A stretch of DNA of 64,000 nucleotides from Brevibacterium ravenspurgense (GTDB taxonomy: Bacteria > Actinomycetota > Actinomycetes > Actinomycetales > Brevibacteriaceae): the NCBI RefSeq assembly GCF_001584615.1, contig NZ_LQQC01000010.1, positions 434,001 through 498,000 on the forward strand. The letters run 5' to 3'. The notes beneath the pieces were generated by a model. The model was not told where the DNA came from and searched no databases. It worked only from the letters and a program-made list of their open reading frames with translations. The position numbers and the translations under genes are program-made. Within the stretch, counting starts at the first letter, position 1; each line of letters starts with the position of its first letter. Positions 17,598 to 26,226 of this stretch are shown in pieces.

Positions 17598-17648
17598 CCG
17601 CCCGGTTCCGTTGGCTTTGCCTCTTGGCCAACGGAACCGGGCGGTGTT
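17598..17648. terminator. Bidirectional terminator
   Basis: A perfect 18-bp stem (17598-17615 with 17627-17644) and an 11-nt loop lie between the convergent DUF3145 and EAL-domain genes. TGTTT follows on the plus strand. Confidence 0.88.
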
Positions 17649-17671
17649 TGCAACCGAAGTGTTCTTGGTCT

Positions 17672-18916
17672 TCAGCGCTTCTGCAGGCGAATGCGGGAAA
17701 GAACTGACCGCGCGGCGTCGACGCTGGTGTAGCGCTCGGTCGTAATGAACAGGTCGAATTCGCGGCGACCGTCCGAGCCCAGCTCGTTGCGGCGGTGCGC
17801 ACTGACCATGCTCGACCAGTCCGGCCCGACAACGATGACCGCGTATTCGTCGCGCAGCGCATCGGAATGGTCAACCGGTCCAGACCGGACACTCGGCATC
17901 GGCGATTCTTCGAAACCACCCGATAGGACCGCAGCAAGCCCCGCAGTCCTGCCAACAGACCGATACACCTGTTCGACCTTGTCGGGCAGCTTCTCTTCTT
18001 CGCCGAACACACCGACGACGAGCGCTGAAGATCCCGCCGAGGACGCCCGCTGCAGCAGCTGCACCATGTGCTCGATCATGAAGTCGTAGTCGACGACCAG
18101 CGGATCAGTCTGCAGCCCCAGCGCGATTGAATAGGGCGTACCCTGAATCTGTTTGTTGCGGGTGTAGTGCCCAGACAGCGCATCTTCGGGAGGGATGGTC
18201 ACCGGGTTCGGCTTTTCCGTAGGCTCGGCGTACAGTTCCCCCGTGGCGAACCGCGCACCAAGCGCATTCACCATGATGAGGTCGTCCTCGGAATCAACAC
18301 CCTCGGCAACAACGACCGCCCCGGTGCGTTCAACGTGGGCTCGCAAGAGCATATTGAGCTTAGCCAGGTGTTCTTTGTCTTCTATTTTGAGCACGCCCGG
18401 GTGGAGAGCCACCACCGCGGGATTGACCAGCGGCAGATAAGCCGTTGTAGCAAGGTCGAGCCCGACGCCCGATATCCCCATCGACCAGCCCAGCTGGCGG
18501 GCGGAGCGCACAGAACGCAGCACTGACCCCGGCTGAGCGGCGATGCTCAACGGGTCGAGCTGCAGGATGATCCGAGCGTCGCGATCCGTGCGGTCTTCAA
18601 GAGTGACGAGCGATTCCGGTTCAGCGTTCACAAACAGTCGCGTGTGGGATTCAAGACCCGCGGCTTCGGCATCCCGAAGAGTCTGTTCGCGGATGGACGA
18701 ATCGATGTCCCCCACCATGTGCGAATCGCGGACGGCCCGTCGCAGATCTTGGGGGCTGATCGGTGCTCCGTCGGTGTCTGCACTGTGTCTGACGCGGTAC
18801 CCGGCGTCCATGCCGGTAATGACATCAACGACTGGAGAAAACAGCGAACGCACTCCCCCGGAGCGCACAAGCTCTTCGAGGTCCGGACCTCCGATGGCGT
18901 TGGCATCGTGTGTCAC
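17672..18916 (-). CDS. Degenerate EAL domain - DICT sensory domain protein
   Basis: A 414-residue cytosolic protein with an N-terminal EAL-like domain (about 1-245) and a C-terminal DICT-like domain (about 260-405). The EAL fold is recognisable from SPVVDVITGMDAGYRVRH, LFVNAEPESL, VVAEGVDSEDDL and GARFATGELY. The catalytic pattern is lost: the EAL motif is RVR, the metal-binding E after the N strand is Q (RIILQLDP), DDFGTG is SGVGLD, and the KID lysine region reads HPGVLK. It is therefore unlikely to hydrolyse c-di-GMP and more likely binds a ligand or partner. GTG at 18916 follows AAAAGGGGAG. No GGDEF partner is nearby. Confidence 0.8.
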   Translation of the reverse strand: MTHDANAIGGPDLEELVRSGGVRSLFSPVVDVITGMDAGYRVRHSADTDGAPISPQDLRRAVRDSHMVGDIDSSIREQTLRDAEAAGLESHTRLFVNAEPESLVTLEDRTDRDARIILQLDPLSIAAQPGSVLRSVRSARQLGWSMGISGVGLDLATTAYLPLVNPAVVALHPGVLKIEDKEHLAKLNMLLRAHVERTGAVVVAEGVDSEDDLIMVNALGARFATGELYAEPTEKPNPVTIPPEDALSGHYTRNKQIQGTPYSIALGLQTDPLVVDYDFMIEHMVQLLQRASSAGSSALVVGVFGEEEKLPDKVEQVYRSVGRTAGLAAVLSGGFEESPMPSVRSGPVDHSDALRDEYAVIVVGPDWSSMVSAHRRNELGSDGRREFDLFITTERYTSVDAARSVLSRIRLQKR

Positions 18917-19017
18917 TGGCGCTACTCCCCTTTTCCTTTTGCGGGCGCTGCCAGTGTCTCACACACAGGCTGCCGCGGTCAGAAAACCGTCACGTGCGCG
19001 CAAACTTCGCACAGGGT

Positions 19018-20496
19018 TCAGCTGGAAGATACGGTCTGGCGGCCCGGAGGCTGACTGCCGCCCCGGCGGCCCGAAACGATCACATCCCAGACGGCCACCG
19101 CGGCGGCCGCACTCATGATGACGCCGATGACGGTGAAAGCAGTGATGAACGCAGCGTCCCAGCCTGCAGTCGCCTGGACCGCGAACAGGGTTCCGGTGAT
19201 GGCGGCGATGCCCACTGCCGTACCGACCCTCTGCCCAGTCTGGAGCACCCCGCCGGCGGCTCCGGAATCCCGGACCGGCACCTCGAGCAGGGTGAGAGTC
19301 TGGTTGGGACTGACGATGACGCCCTGTGCCGTGCCCAGAACAGACAGCGGGAGCATAAGCCACCAGATGCTCACGAGCCCCGCCTGAGCAAGCAGAACAA
19401 CACCGATCGAGCCGGCAACGCACACAATGGCGATCACCATGCCCCAGAGAACCAGGCGTCGACCGTAGGCGAAGACCCTGCGGCCGGCCCAGGCAGAGGT
19501 CCCGATGGTTCCGAGTGCTCCCGGAAGTCCAATAAGACCAGCCTGCAGCGCGGTGAAATCGTGACCGCCCTGCAGGAACACCGCAGACACAACCCAGATG
19601 CTGGTCGTGCCCATGAAATACAGGCCGATGAGCAGTGAGCCGTTTGCGAAGCTCGGGATCCGGAAGAGGCTGAGATCAACCATCGGTTCGCGCCCGCGGG
19701 CCTTGTAGCGCTTCTCCCAGGCAACCCAAACGCCGATGAGTGCAAGGCCCACAAACACGAGCGAGAACACCCAGGCACCGAGTGCGCGCTCCATGAAGGG
19801 CAGCATGATCAGCAGGATCGCCAGCGCGAAGAGCACTGTTCCAACCGGGTCCATGTCGGCGCGGGACTTTCCACGACCGTCAGTCTCGGCTGTGTCAGCA
19901 GCACTCGTCCACGCACTCGCCGGGAACAGGCGAAACGCTGCAAAAGCCCCGATGAGCGCGAAGGGAACGTTGATGAGGAAGGACGCACGCCAGCCCCAGC
20001 CGTCACCGAAAGCAGCCATGAAGACCCCGCCGAGCACAGGACCGATCGCCACCGAAATGCCGACCGTCGAACCGAAGTAGCCGAATGCGCGGCCGCGTTC
20101 AGGGCCGGAGAAATACTGCTGGATGATGCCGACGGTCTGCGGATTCAGCAGTCCGGATCCAAAGCCCATGAGGACGCGGGCAATGTTGAGCACGATGTCG
20201 TTCGGCGCCAATCCGGCAAGCAGCGACGCTGCGCCGAACAGGATCGAACCGATGACGAACAGGCGACCGCGCCCATACACGTCTCCAGCACGCCCGGCTG
20301 CAACCAGAAGCACGCCGAAAGACAGCGTGTAGCCGGACAGAACCCACTGAAGAGCCGATGACGGCGCGTCAAGATCCCGGCCTATGCCCGGTAGGACGAC
20401 GTTGACGATCGACACGCTCAGCAGCGACATGAACACCGGAATGAGCACTACCAACAGAATCTGCCTCTGCTGCTGTGTCAGCTTTCCGGAACTCAC
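19018..20496 (-). CDS. MFS drug/solute exporter, DHA2 type (14 TMS)
   Basis: A 492-residue membrane protein with about 14 hydrophobic segments. The motif-A region GRAGDVYGRGRLFVIG (near residue 70) and the motif-C-like GSGLLNPQTVGIIQQYFSG identify a proton-driven exporter of the DHA2 family; substrates may be drugs, metabolites or dyes. GTG at 20496 has AAAGGCGG upstream. It follows the glycosyltransferase gene on the same strand after 100 bp that shows no other feature. No dedicated regulator is adjacent. Confidence 0.86.
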   Translation of the reverse strand: MSSGKLTQQQRQILLVVLIPVFMSLLSVSIVNVVLPGIGRDLDAPSSALQWVLSGYTLSFGVLLVAAGRAGDVYGRGRLFVIGSILFGAASLLAGLAPNDIVLNIARVLMGFGSGLLNPQTVGIIQQYFSGPERGRAFGYFGSTVGISVAIGPVLGGVFMAAFGDGWGWRASFLINVPFALIGAFAAFRLFPASAWTSAADTAETDGRGKSRADMDPVGTVLFALAILLIMLPFMERALGAWVFSLVFVGLALIGVWVAWEKRYKARGREPMVDLSLFRIPSFANGSLLIGLYFMGTTSIWVVSAVFLQGGHDFTALQAGLIGLPGALGTIGTSAWAGRRVFAYGRRLVLWGMVIAIVCVAGSIGVVLLAQAGLVSIWWLMLPLSVLGTAQGVIVSPNQTLTLLEVPVRDSGAAGGVLQTGQRVGTAVGIAAITGTLFAVQATAGWDAAFITAFTVIGVIMSAAAAVAVWDVIVSGRRGGSQPPGRQTVSSS

Positions 20497-20595
20497 CCTG
20501 TGCGCCGCCTTTCGTCATTCAGCAGGAGGATCTGCTGCCTTCGGTAGTCAGATGGAAACCGGTTCCCGAGGTGGAACTCAGTTTTTCGAGTTTCT

Positions 20596-21765
20596 TCAGT
20601 TCTGAAGACAACCCGAGTAGATCTCTTCAAAGGTATCGAGAGTTGCTGAGATATCGTGACGAGCCGCAATCTTCTGCGCGGCCAGGCTCATAGCCTCGCG
20701 CTCATCAAGAGGGGCCGTGGCGATTTCAGTGAACGCCTGCGCGTATCCGTCGATGTCCCTCGGTGCGATGAGTCGACCGTTGACTCCGTCCTCGCAAAGG
20801 TGCGGGAGGGCCACCGCATCTGCAAGAACCACGGGAACACCCGTAGCCAGAGCCTCGAGTGTTGCAATCGACTGCAGTTCAGCGGTTGAGGGCATGCAGA
20901 AAATGTCTGCTCGCTGGTAGGCGGCCACGAGTTCAGCATCGCTGACCTTCCCGCGCAGAACCACGCGATCAGCAACTCCAAGCTTGTCTGCAAGGTCCGC
21001 CAGTACTCTTTCCTGTTCGCCCGCGCCGATGATCTCAGCCCGCAGGTCCAGCGCCGGATCAGTCTTGGCAATTGCCTCGATGATGTCCTCGATGTGCTTC
21101 TCAGCCGACAGACGACCGACAAAGAGGATTGTCGGCGAGGTGCCGGCCCTGTCCTCTGCTGGGTCGGCAGGGTGGAAGTGGGACAGGTCGATGCCGCAGG
21201 ACACTGCTCGGATCGGCTTGTCAAAGCCGTGTTGGTGGAGCAGGTCCGCGGCCAATTGGGTGGGAACCGTGATGTAGTCAGCAGACTGGTATTTCTTCTT
21301 CAAGTCCCACCATGCGGCCTTCTCGGCCGCAGCGACGATCGCCCCGGGCGCACTGACGTATGGCGCGACGTTCTGGGGCATGAAGTGGTTGGTGCCCACA
21401 ATGGGGATGTGACGGCGACGCGCCGTCGTAAAAGCACGCCGTCCGATGACGAAATGTGCCTGGGTATGGATGATGTCGGGCTGAATCTGGTCGATCAGCC
21501 GGTCAAATGCCGGCGCGACGTCCCAGGGCATGCAGATCATCCACGTGGGATGCAGCGGCCAGCGCAGAGATTTGATGTAGTGGACCTCAACGCCGCAGTC
21601 GTCCGCTCGGTGGTAGGCCATGCCCGAGGGTGAAGGGCAGATGACGTGGACTCTGTGCCCGCGTCCAGCCAGACCTTGGGCGAGCTGCTGGGCGAATGTT
21701 GCAGCGCCGTTGACTTCCGGGGCGTAGGTTTCGGCGGGAATGACGATTGTGAGGGGACGGTTCAT
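20596..21765 (-). CDS. GT4 family glycosyltransferase
   Basis: A 389-residue GT-B enzyme. The N-terminal acceptor domain starts LTIVIPAETYAPEVNGAATF, and the C-terminal donor domain contains ILFVGRLSAEKHIEDIIEA and the EX7E-type segment STAELQSIATLEALATGVPV. It probably transfers mannose or glucose from a nucleotide donor to a membrane lipid or secondary metabolite; the exact acceptor cannot be told. Its ATG overlaps the stop of the DMT transporter gene by 4 bp (ATGA), so the two are made together. Confidence 0.87.
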   Translation of the reverse strand: MNRPLTIVIPAETYAPEVNGAATFAQQLAQGLAGRGHRVHVICPSPSGMAYHRADDCGVEVHYIKSLRWPLHPTWMICMPWDVAPAFDRLIDQIQPDIIHTQAHFVIGRRAFTTARRRHIPIVGTNHFMPQNVAPYVSAPGAIVAAAEKAAWWDLKKKYQSADYITVPTQLAADLLHQHGFDKPIRAVSCGIDLSHFHPADPAEDRAGTSPTILFVGRLSAEKHIEDIIEAIAKTDPALDLRAEIIGAGEQERVLADLADKLGVADRVVLRGKVSDAELVAAYQRADIFCMPSTAELQSIATLEALATGVPVVLADAVALPHLCEDGVNGRLIAPRDIDGYAQAFTEIATAPLDEREAMSLAAQKIAARHDISATLDTFEEIYSGCLQN

Positions 21766-22661
21766 GCTCGCTGTGAGGTTGGGGACGGGGTGCTCTCGTC
21801 ACGCTCTCGGCGTTCAAGCACATCGGGGTGAAAGCGAGCGAGGACGATAACTCCCAAGCACGCTACCAGTCCGGCCGCAACCATAATCACAGGAACCCAC
21901 AACGGTGCGGCAGCGGCCTCATCGAGTACGACAACACCGAGGATCACCGCGACGATCGGGTCGATCACCGTCAGGCCTGCAATGACGATTTCCGGCGGTC
22001 CCGAAGCGTAGCCGGCCTGCACAAACCACGAACCTATTCCACCGCACGCGGCAACACACAAGAGGTTGCTCCAGGTCACCGCCGGCAGTCCCCCGGCAAG
22101 GAACTGAGACGCGCAGATATGCGTATTGGTTGCCACACACGCAAAGAGAATGGCCGCGCTGACCACGTTGAACAGCTGATGCGGTCGGCGCTGAACAAGG
22201 CGGCCCACAACGGTGATTGCGAGAAGTGCCGCTGAGACCCACACCATTGGGAGGGCCTCAGCACCGAATCTGACGCGAGACACGGCAAAGAGCGAAGAAA
22301 CTCCTACAAAACCGGCGACACCGGCGACACAGAGAAGAACCGACGTGTAGACGCGCCTCTTGAACACCAGACCACGAGCGAATCGGGCGATGAGGACGGA
22401 AACGGCCAGCGAGATGGCACCGACGGGCTGAACAACCATGACGGGGGCAAGAGCAAGGGACAGGACACCGGCGGTGACGGCGATGACCATGATCGCGGTG
22501 CCCAGCAGCCACCTGCCCGATTTGAACAGTTGGAAGAATGAGCGAATGCCGAAGCGCTCGGAGTCGTGCGATGTCGTTACACCGGAGTGCTGCACAGCCG
22601 CACCTGCGGCAAGTCCTACCGCAGATACCAGCGCAAACCCCAAGGCTGCCCAAATGATCAC
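21762..22661 (-). CDS. DMT (EamA-like) family transporter
   Basis: A 299-residue protein with about nine to ten membrane spans: IWAALGFALVSAVGLAAG at the N-terminus, LLGTAIMVIAVTAGVLSLAL near 50, and the duplicated-fold second half near 160-275 ending in a charged tail. It belongs to the drug/metabolite transporter superfamily (EamA or NIPA-like branch). Tight coupling to the GT4 gene suggests that it moves a precursor or product of that glycosyltransferase across the membrane, which is inference. tRNA-Asn lies just upstream on the same strand. Confidence 0.78.
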   Translation of the reverse strand: MIIWAALGFALVSAVGLAAGAAVQHSGVTTSHDSERFGIRSFFQLFKSGRWLLGTAIMVIAVTAGVLSLALAPVMVVQPVGAISLAVSVLIARFARGLVFKRRVYTSVLLCVAGVAGFVGVSSLFAVSRVRFGAEALPMVWVSAALLAITVVGRLVQRRPHQLFNVVSAAILFACVATNTHICASQFLAGGLPAVTWSNLLCVAACGGIGSWFVQAGYASGPPEIVIAGLTVIDPIVAVILGVVVLDEAAAAPLWVPVIMVAAGLVACLGVIVLARFHPDVLERRERDESTPSPTSQRA

Positions 22662-22729
22662 TCCAGCACTGTACAGGGTTCGAGTGCAGACCCGCTGAGA
22701 GAACTGGCGGGGAGGAAAAACCGAAGACG

Positions 22730-22757
22730 AAAAAGCCCCGATCCTGGGATCGGGGCT
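22730..22757 (-). terminator. Terminator of tRNA-Asn
   Basis: On the minus strand AGCCCCGATC pairs with GATCGGGGCT (22748-22757 and 22734-22743), followed by TTTTCG. It stands seven bases after the tRNA. Confidence 0.85.
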
Positions 22758-22763
22758 GAAGCG

Positions 22764-22836
22764 CTCCTCCGGCTGGGCTCGAACCAGCGACCCTTCGATT
22801 AACAGTCGAATGCTCTGCCAACTGAGCTACGGAGGA
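22764..22836 (-). tRNA. tRNA-Asn (anticodon GTT)
   Basis: A 73-nt cloverleaf on the minus strand: acceptor TCCTCCG with CGGAGGA, anticodon arm TTCGA-CTGTTAA-TCGAA with anticodon GTT, T loop TTCGAGC. CCA is not encoded. Confidence 0.95.
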
Positions 22837-22864
22837 TTAGTGCTCTTCTTGAGCACAAGTCATA

Positions 22865-22893
22865 ACTCTAGAACACCCTGCGCACAGATGCAA
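22865..22893 (-). promoter_or_regulatory. Promoter of tRNA-Asn
   Basis: On the minus strand -35 TTGCAT (22893-22888) and -10 TAGAGT (22870-22865) are separated by 17 bp, about 29 bp upstream of the tRNA. Confidence 0.6.
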
Positions 22894-23071
22894 ATCCATC
22901 CCACGGCAGCCAGCGAGGTCCACCTCGGGAGCGGTCAAGAGTTCGCCCTGCAGAGCAGAGTTCGCAGGAAATCCAGCACAACCACATGAGGAGCAAACCG
23001 CCCGCCACCGGCGAAAACTCGCACTATCTAGGGAATGTTCAAGCCGACGCGCCGGTCATTTCATAAATTCC

Positions 23072-23100
23072 TTGTGACAATGTTGCAGTTTTGTCATATT
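23072..23100 (+). promoter_or_regulatory. Promoter and inverted-repeat operator of the NlpC/P60 gene
   Basis: -35 TTGTGA (23072-23077) and -10 CATATT (23095-23100) are 17 bp apart. The inverted repeat TGACAA-N10-TTGTCA (23075-23080 and 23091-23096) lies between and across them, so a bound repressor would block the promoter. Confidence 0.5.
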
Positions 23101-23181
23101 ATGGCTTCTTGAAACTCAACAGCCTAGGCTTCGACCTTCTTCCTCCTTCGAGTCGGGCCGTTAGTTTTTATACGGGGAAAC

Positions 23182-24291
23182 ATGTCTCTTTTGAATAAAG
23201 TGACGGTCGCCGCAACAGCGACTGTCATGCTATTCGGCACGGGCATCGCATCCGGTTCCGCGGTCAGCGCTGCCCCCGCTACTTCCCAGGGAGACACTGG
23301 CGAGACCAGCAGCCTGGGTGGTACGCAGATTTCAACCGAATCTGAAGAAGCCGGACCGGCGCAGATGGCCTCCGCTGCCACTGAGCACGCACAGCTGCTC
23401 GGCAATGCGACCGGTGAAGTCAAGTGCGTCATCAAGGACAACGGCTGCTACCAGGCGTTCGCGCAGGGTGCGCTGTTCTTCTCACCTGTGACGGGCGCCG
23501 AACCAGTCGTTGACAAGATGTGGCAGCAGTACCGCGCCAACGGCTTTGAAAACGGCTCGTGGGGCTACCCACTCGACGCACCCGTCACCAACGAAGACGG
23601 TTCCGTCACCCAGCGCTTCCAGGGCGGCGTTAAGGAGGTTGCGGCTCCCGCACCGGAGCCTGCACCGCAGCCGGAACCTGAAACGCAGCCGGCACCGGGC
23701 GGCAACACCGACAACGGCCAGGAACAGAGCCCTGAACCTTCTTCCGAAGCTTCACAGGAGCCTTCGGAAGCACCGTCGACGCAGGCACCTGAGCCCGCAC
23801 CGTCGACGCAGGCACCGCAGCCGGCGCCCAAACCCTCACCGAAGCCGGAATCGAAGAAGCCTGCTCCGAAACCAAAGCCGAAGCCGAAGCCTAAGAAGAA
23901 GGATTCGAAGCCCAAGAAGTCGAAGAAGGTTTCTGAAGACCAGCTGCGCAAGAACATCATCAAAGAAGCGCGCAAGGGAATCGGAACCCGCTACGTGTGG
24001 GGCGGCACAAGCCCCACGAAGGGCTGGGACTGCTCGGGCTTCACTCAGTACGTGTACAAGAAGAACGGAATCAACATTCCGCGAGTGTCCGGCGCACAGC
24101 GCAGCGCCGGCAAGGTGGTCAAGGCATCTGAGGCCAAGCCCGGCGACATCATCTGGGTACCCGGTCACGTCGGCATCGTGTCCGACAAGAAGGGCAAGAT
24201 GATCGACGCGGGTTCACGCCGCACCGGCACATCCGAGCGCAGCTACGCCTGGATGGTCAAACGCGGAGCGAAGTTCATCCGCTACATCTGA
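23182..24291 (+). CDS. Secreted NlpC/P60 peptidoglycan endopeptidase with LGFP-like repeat
   Basis: A 369-residue exported protein. A Sec signal peptide covers about residues 1-32 (hydrophobic VTVAATATVMLFGTGIASG, cleavage near SAVSAA). An LGFP-like repeat region follows at about 80-150 (GCYQAFAQGALFFSP, GSWGYPLDAP, QRFQGG). Residues 155-255 form a Pro/Glu/Lys-rich linker, strongly acidic first and then Lys-rich, likely spanning or binding the wall. The NlpC/P60 domain ends the protein, with Cys284 in GWDCSGFTQYVY and His329 in GHVGIVSD. It would cut stem-peptide bonds such as D-Glu-mDAP. LGFP repeats bind the wall in corynebacterial proteins. A bidirectional terminator follows. Confidence 0.93.
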   Translation: MSLLNKVTVAATATVMLFGTGIASGSAVSAAPATSQGDTGETSSLGGTQISTESEEAGPAQMASAATEHAQLLGNATGEVKCVIKDNGCYQAFAQGALFFSPVTGAEPVVDKMWQQYRANGFENGSWGYPLDAPVTNEDGSVTQRFQGGVKEVAAPAPEPAPQPEPETQPAPGGNTDNGQEQSPEPSSEASQEPSEAPSTQAPEPAPSTQAPQPAPKPSPKPESKKPAPKPKPKPKPKKKDSKPKKSKKVSEDQLRKNIIKEARKGIGTRYVWGGTSPTKGWDCSGFTQYVYKKNGINIPRVSGAQRSAGKVVKASEAKPGDIIWVPGHVGIVSDKKGKMIDAGSRRTGTSERSYAWMVKRGAKFIRYI

Positions 24292-24332
24292 TAAGCGCAG
24301 GTCAGCTCAGCTGACACCGCGTTGAAAGACAC

Positions 24333-24370
24333 AGAAAGAGCCGCAGACTTAACTGTCTGCGGCTCTTTCT
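24333..24370. terminator. Bidirectional terminator after the NlpC/P60 gene
   Basis: The stem AGAAAGAGCCGCAGA / TCTGCGGCTCTTTCT (24333-24347 and 24356-24370) is perfect over 15 bp and lies between convergent genes. It carries A-rich and T-rich flanks for both directions. Confidence 0.9.
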
Positions 24371-24409
24371 ATCTGCCTGCGCTTCCGCAGTGGTGTGTTC
24401 CGTCGGCGC

Positions 24410-26101
24410 TCAGCCTGCGGAGACGATCTCCGCTCCTTCTGCGCGCAGCTCGACCTTGCGGATCTTGCCCGAAACCGTCATGGGGAAAGACTCACGGACT
24501 TCGACATAGCGTGGAATCTTGTAGTGGGCCAGTTTGCCCTGAGCGAATTCGCGTACATCTTCCGCTGTCAGTGTTTCCACTCCTTCGCGGAGGATGACCC
24601 AGGCCATGAGCTCTTCGCCGTACTTGGGGTCGGGCACACCGACCACCTGCACATCGCGAATTGACGGGTGCGTGTAGAGGAACTCTTCGATTTCGCGCGG
24701 GTAGACGTTTTCGCCGCCGCGAATCACCATGTCTTTGATTCGTCCCGAAATGTCGAGGTATCCCGCTTCGTTCATGATCCCGAGGTCCCCGGTGTGCATC
24801 CAGCCATCGGCATCGAGCACCTCGGCGGTTTTGTCGGGCTGATTCCAGTAGCCCTTCATGACGCAGTAGCCGCGTGTGCACACTTCGCCCTTCTGCCCCC
24901 GGGGCAGGGTCTCCCCCGTCACGGGGTCGACGACCTTGACTTCCGTGTGCGGCATGACCGTCCCGACGGTTTCCGTGCGGGCTTCGAGTGAATCATCAAC
25001 TCGGGTCATGGTCGACACGGGCGCGGTCTCCGTCATTCCGTAGCAGATGGCGACTTCGGACATGTGCATCCGTTCGATAACGGCCCGCATGACTTCGACG
25101 GGGCACGTGGATCCCGCCATGACGCCTGTGCGCAGCGTCGAAAGGCCGTAGTCGTCGAAGTTCGGCAGTTCAAGTTCGGCGATGAACATCGTCGGCACGC
25201 CGTACAGCGATGTCGCTTTCGTTTTCTCCACCGCTCTCAGGGCAGCACTCGGGTCGAATCCTGCGCTTGGAATCACAGCCGTGCTTCCGTGGCTGAACGC
25301 TGCGAGGATGCCGATGACCATGCCGAAGCAGTGGAAGAACGGCACGGGAAGGACGACCGTGTCCTCTTCTGTGTACGCTAGGGTCTCGCCGATCAGGTAG
25401 CCGTTGTTGAGGATGTTGTGGTGGGTGAGCGTCACACCTTTCGGGAAGCCGGTTGTTCCCGAGGTGTACTGCAGGTTGATCGGCTCGTCACAGCTGAGTG
25501 TGTCCGTGATCTGGCGAATGCGGGTGCGCACTTTGGCACCTTCGTCCGCCAGGAGCCTCTCCCCGGCTTCGAGAAGTGCGGAGAACTTTTCCTCCGGCGC
25601 GATCTCGTGTTGTTTCATCGGTGTTGCGGTCGGTTCGTGCGATGTGTCGACGTAGACAACCGACAGGTTCTCAAGTTTTGCGGCGACCGCCCTGCTCACT
25701 TCGGCGAAGTCGATGTGAGGAGGTGCCGATACCTGGCTGATGAGCATCGTGGCACCGGAGTGCTCGAGGATGAACTCAAGTTCGTGTTCCCGATAGGCCG
25801 GGTTGATGTTGACGATGATGACGCCGAGTTTGGCCGCCGCGTACATCGTCAGCACCCATTCGGGTATGTTCTGGGCGAAGATCCCGAGGCGGTCGCCCTT
25901 TTTCAGGCCGCGTTCCATCAGGGCGGCGGCCAGGCGGTCAGCATCTTGATCCAGTTCCGCGTAGGTCCACGACCTGCCGGTAGGAAGGTCAACGAGCGCC
26001 TGCAGGTTCGGCGTCTTTTCTGTCTGTGTGGCGAAATTGCCGGCAATCGTGTCTCCGAGAAGCCCTGCTGATGCGGGGCCGGATGAATATGACAGGGTCA
26101 C
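24410..26101 (-). CDS. FadD-type acyl-CoA synthetase
   Basis: A 563-residue ANL-superfamily ligase. The core motifs are LQYTSGTTGFPKGVTLTHHN near residue 205, CYGMTETAPVSTMTRV near 330, GDLGIMNEAGYLDISGRIKD near 440, and the catalytic Lys in TVSGKIRKVELR near the C-terminus. The RxGENVYPREIEEFLYTHP block is typical of fatty-acid or medium-chain acyl-CoA synthetases (FadD35-like). GTG at 26101 is preferred because AAGGAG precedes it by nine bases; an upstream ATG would add 18 residues. It is divergent from the PfkB kinase gene. Compared with the enzyme at 2556-4085 it is longer and of a different subfamily. Confidence 0.88.
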   Translation of the reverse strand: MTLSYSSGPASAGLLGDTIAGNFATQTEKTPNLQALVDLPTGRSWTYAELDQDADRLAAALMERGLKKGDRLGIFAQNIPEWVLTMYAAAKLGVIIVNINPAYREHELEFILEHSGATMLISQVSAPPHIDFAEVSRAVAAKLENLSVVYVDTSHEPTATPMKQHEIAPEEKFSALLEAGERLLADEGAKVRTRIRQITDTLSCDEPINLQYTSGTTGFPKGVTLTHHNILNNGYLIGETLAYTEEDTVVLPVPFFHCFGMVIGILAAFSHGSTAVIPSAGFDPSAALRAVEKTKATSLYGVPTMFIAELELPNFDDYGLSTLRTGVMAGSTCPVEVMRAVIERMHMSEVAICYGMTETAPVSTMTRVDDSLEARTETVGTVMPHTEVKVVDPVTGETLPRGQKGEVCTRGYCVMKGYWNQPDKTAEVLDADGWMHTGDLGIMNEAGYLDISGRIKDMVIRGGENVYPREIEEFLYTHPSIRDVQVVGVPDPKYGEELMAWVILREGVETLTAEDVREFAQGKLAHYKIPRYVEVRESFPMTVSGKIRKVELRAEGAEIVSAG

Positions 26102-26143
26102 GACTCTGTGCTCCTTGCTGTTGTTTTTCACACGCCTGTGTGC

Positions 26144-26153
26144 GATGCGCATC
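26144..26153. promoter_or_regulatory. Palindrome in the acyl-CoA synthetase leader
   Basis: GATGCGCATC is a perfect 10-bp palindrome 43 bp upstream of the ligase start and 74 bp upstream of the divergent kinase gene. It may be an operator; no regulator gene is adjacent. Confidence 0.3.
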
Positions 26154-26214
26154 ACTTTGCCACAAACGAGGCACTGTTTCTACAGACACCCGCGGCCACC
26201 CGGATGTTCGCACC

Positions 26215-26220
26215 TATCAT
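26215..26220 (+). promoter_or_regulatory. -10 element predicting a leaderless kinase mRNA
   Basis: TATCAT ends seven bases before the ATG at 26227, so transcription would begin at or next to the start codon. No clear -35 hexamer was found. Confidence 0.4.
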
Positions 26221-26226
26221 GGGGGT

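Larger units (their letters stand above)
22837..23181. other. Intergenic region between tRNA-Asn and the NlpC/P60 gene
   Basis: The 345 bp hold the tRNA-Asn promoter at one end and the nlpC promoter with an inverted repeat at the other. The middle (about 22900-23065) shows no gene. I looked for a c-di-AMP (ydaO) riboswitch, which often precedes cell-wall hydrolases in this phylum, and did not find its conserved core. Confidence 0.5.

Noticed and set aside
22900-23071. c-di-AMP (ydaO) riboswitch before the NlpC/P60 gene
   Set aside because: Although common for cell-wall hydrolases in this phylum, the conserved sequence blocks are absent.
23641-23940. CRISPR-like or tandem DNA repeat
   Set aside because: The repetition is from Pro/Glu/Lys codons of the NlpC/P60 linker; there are no spacers or constant repeat units.
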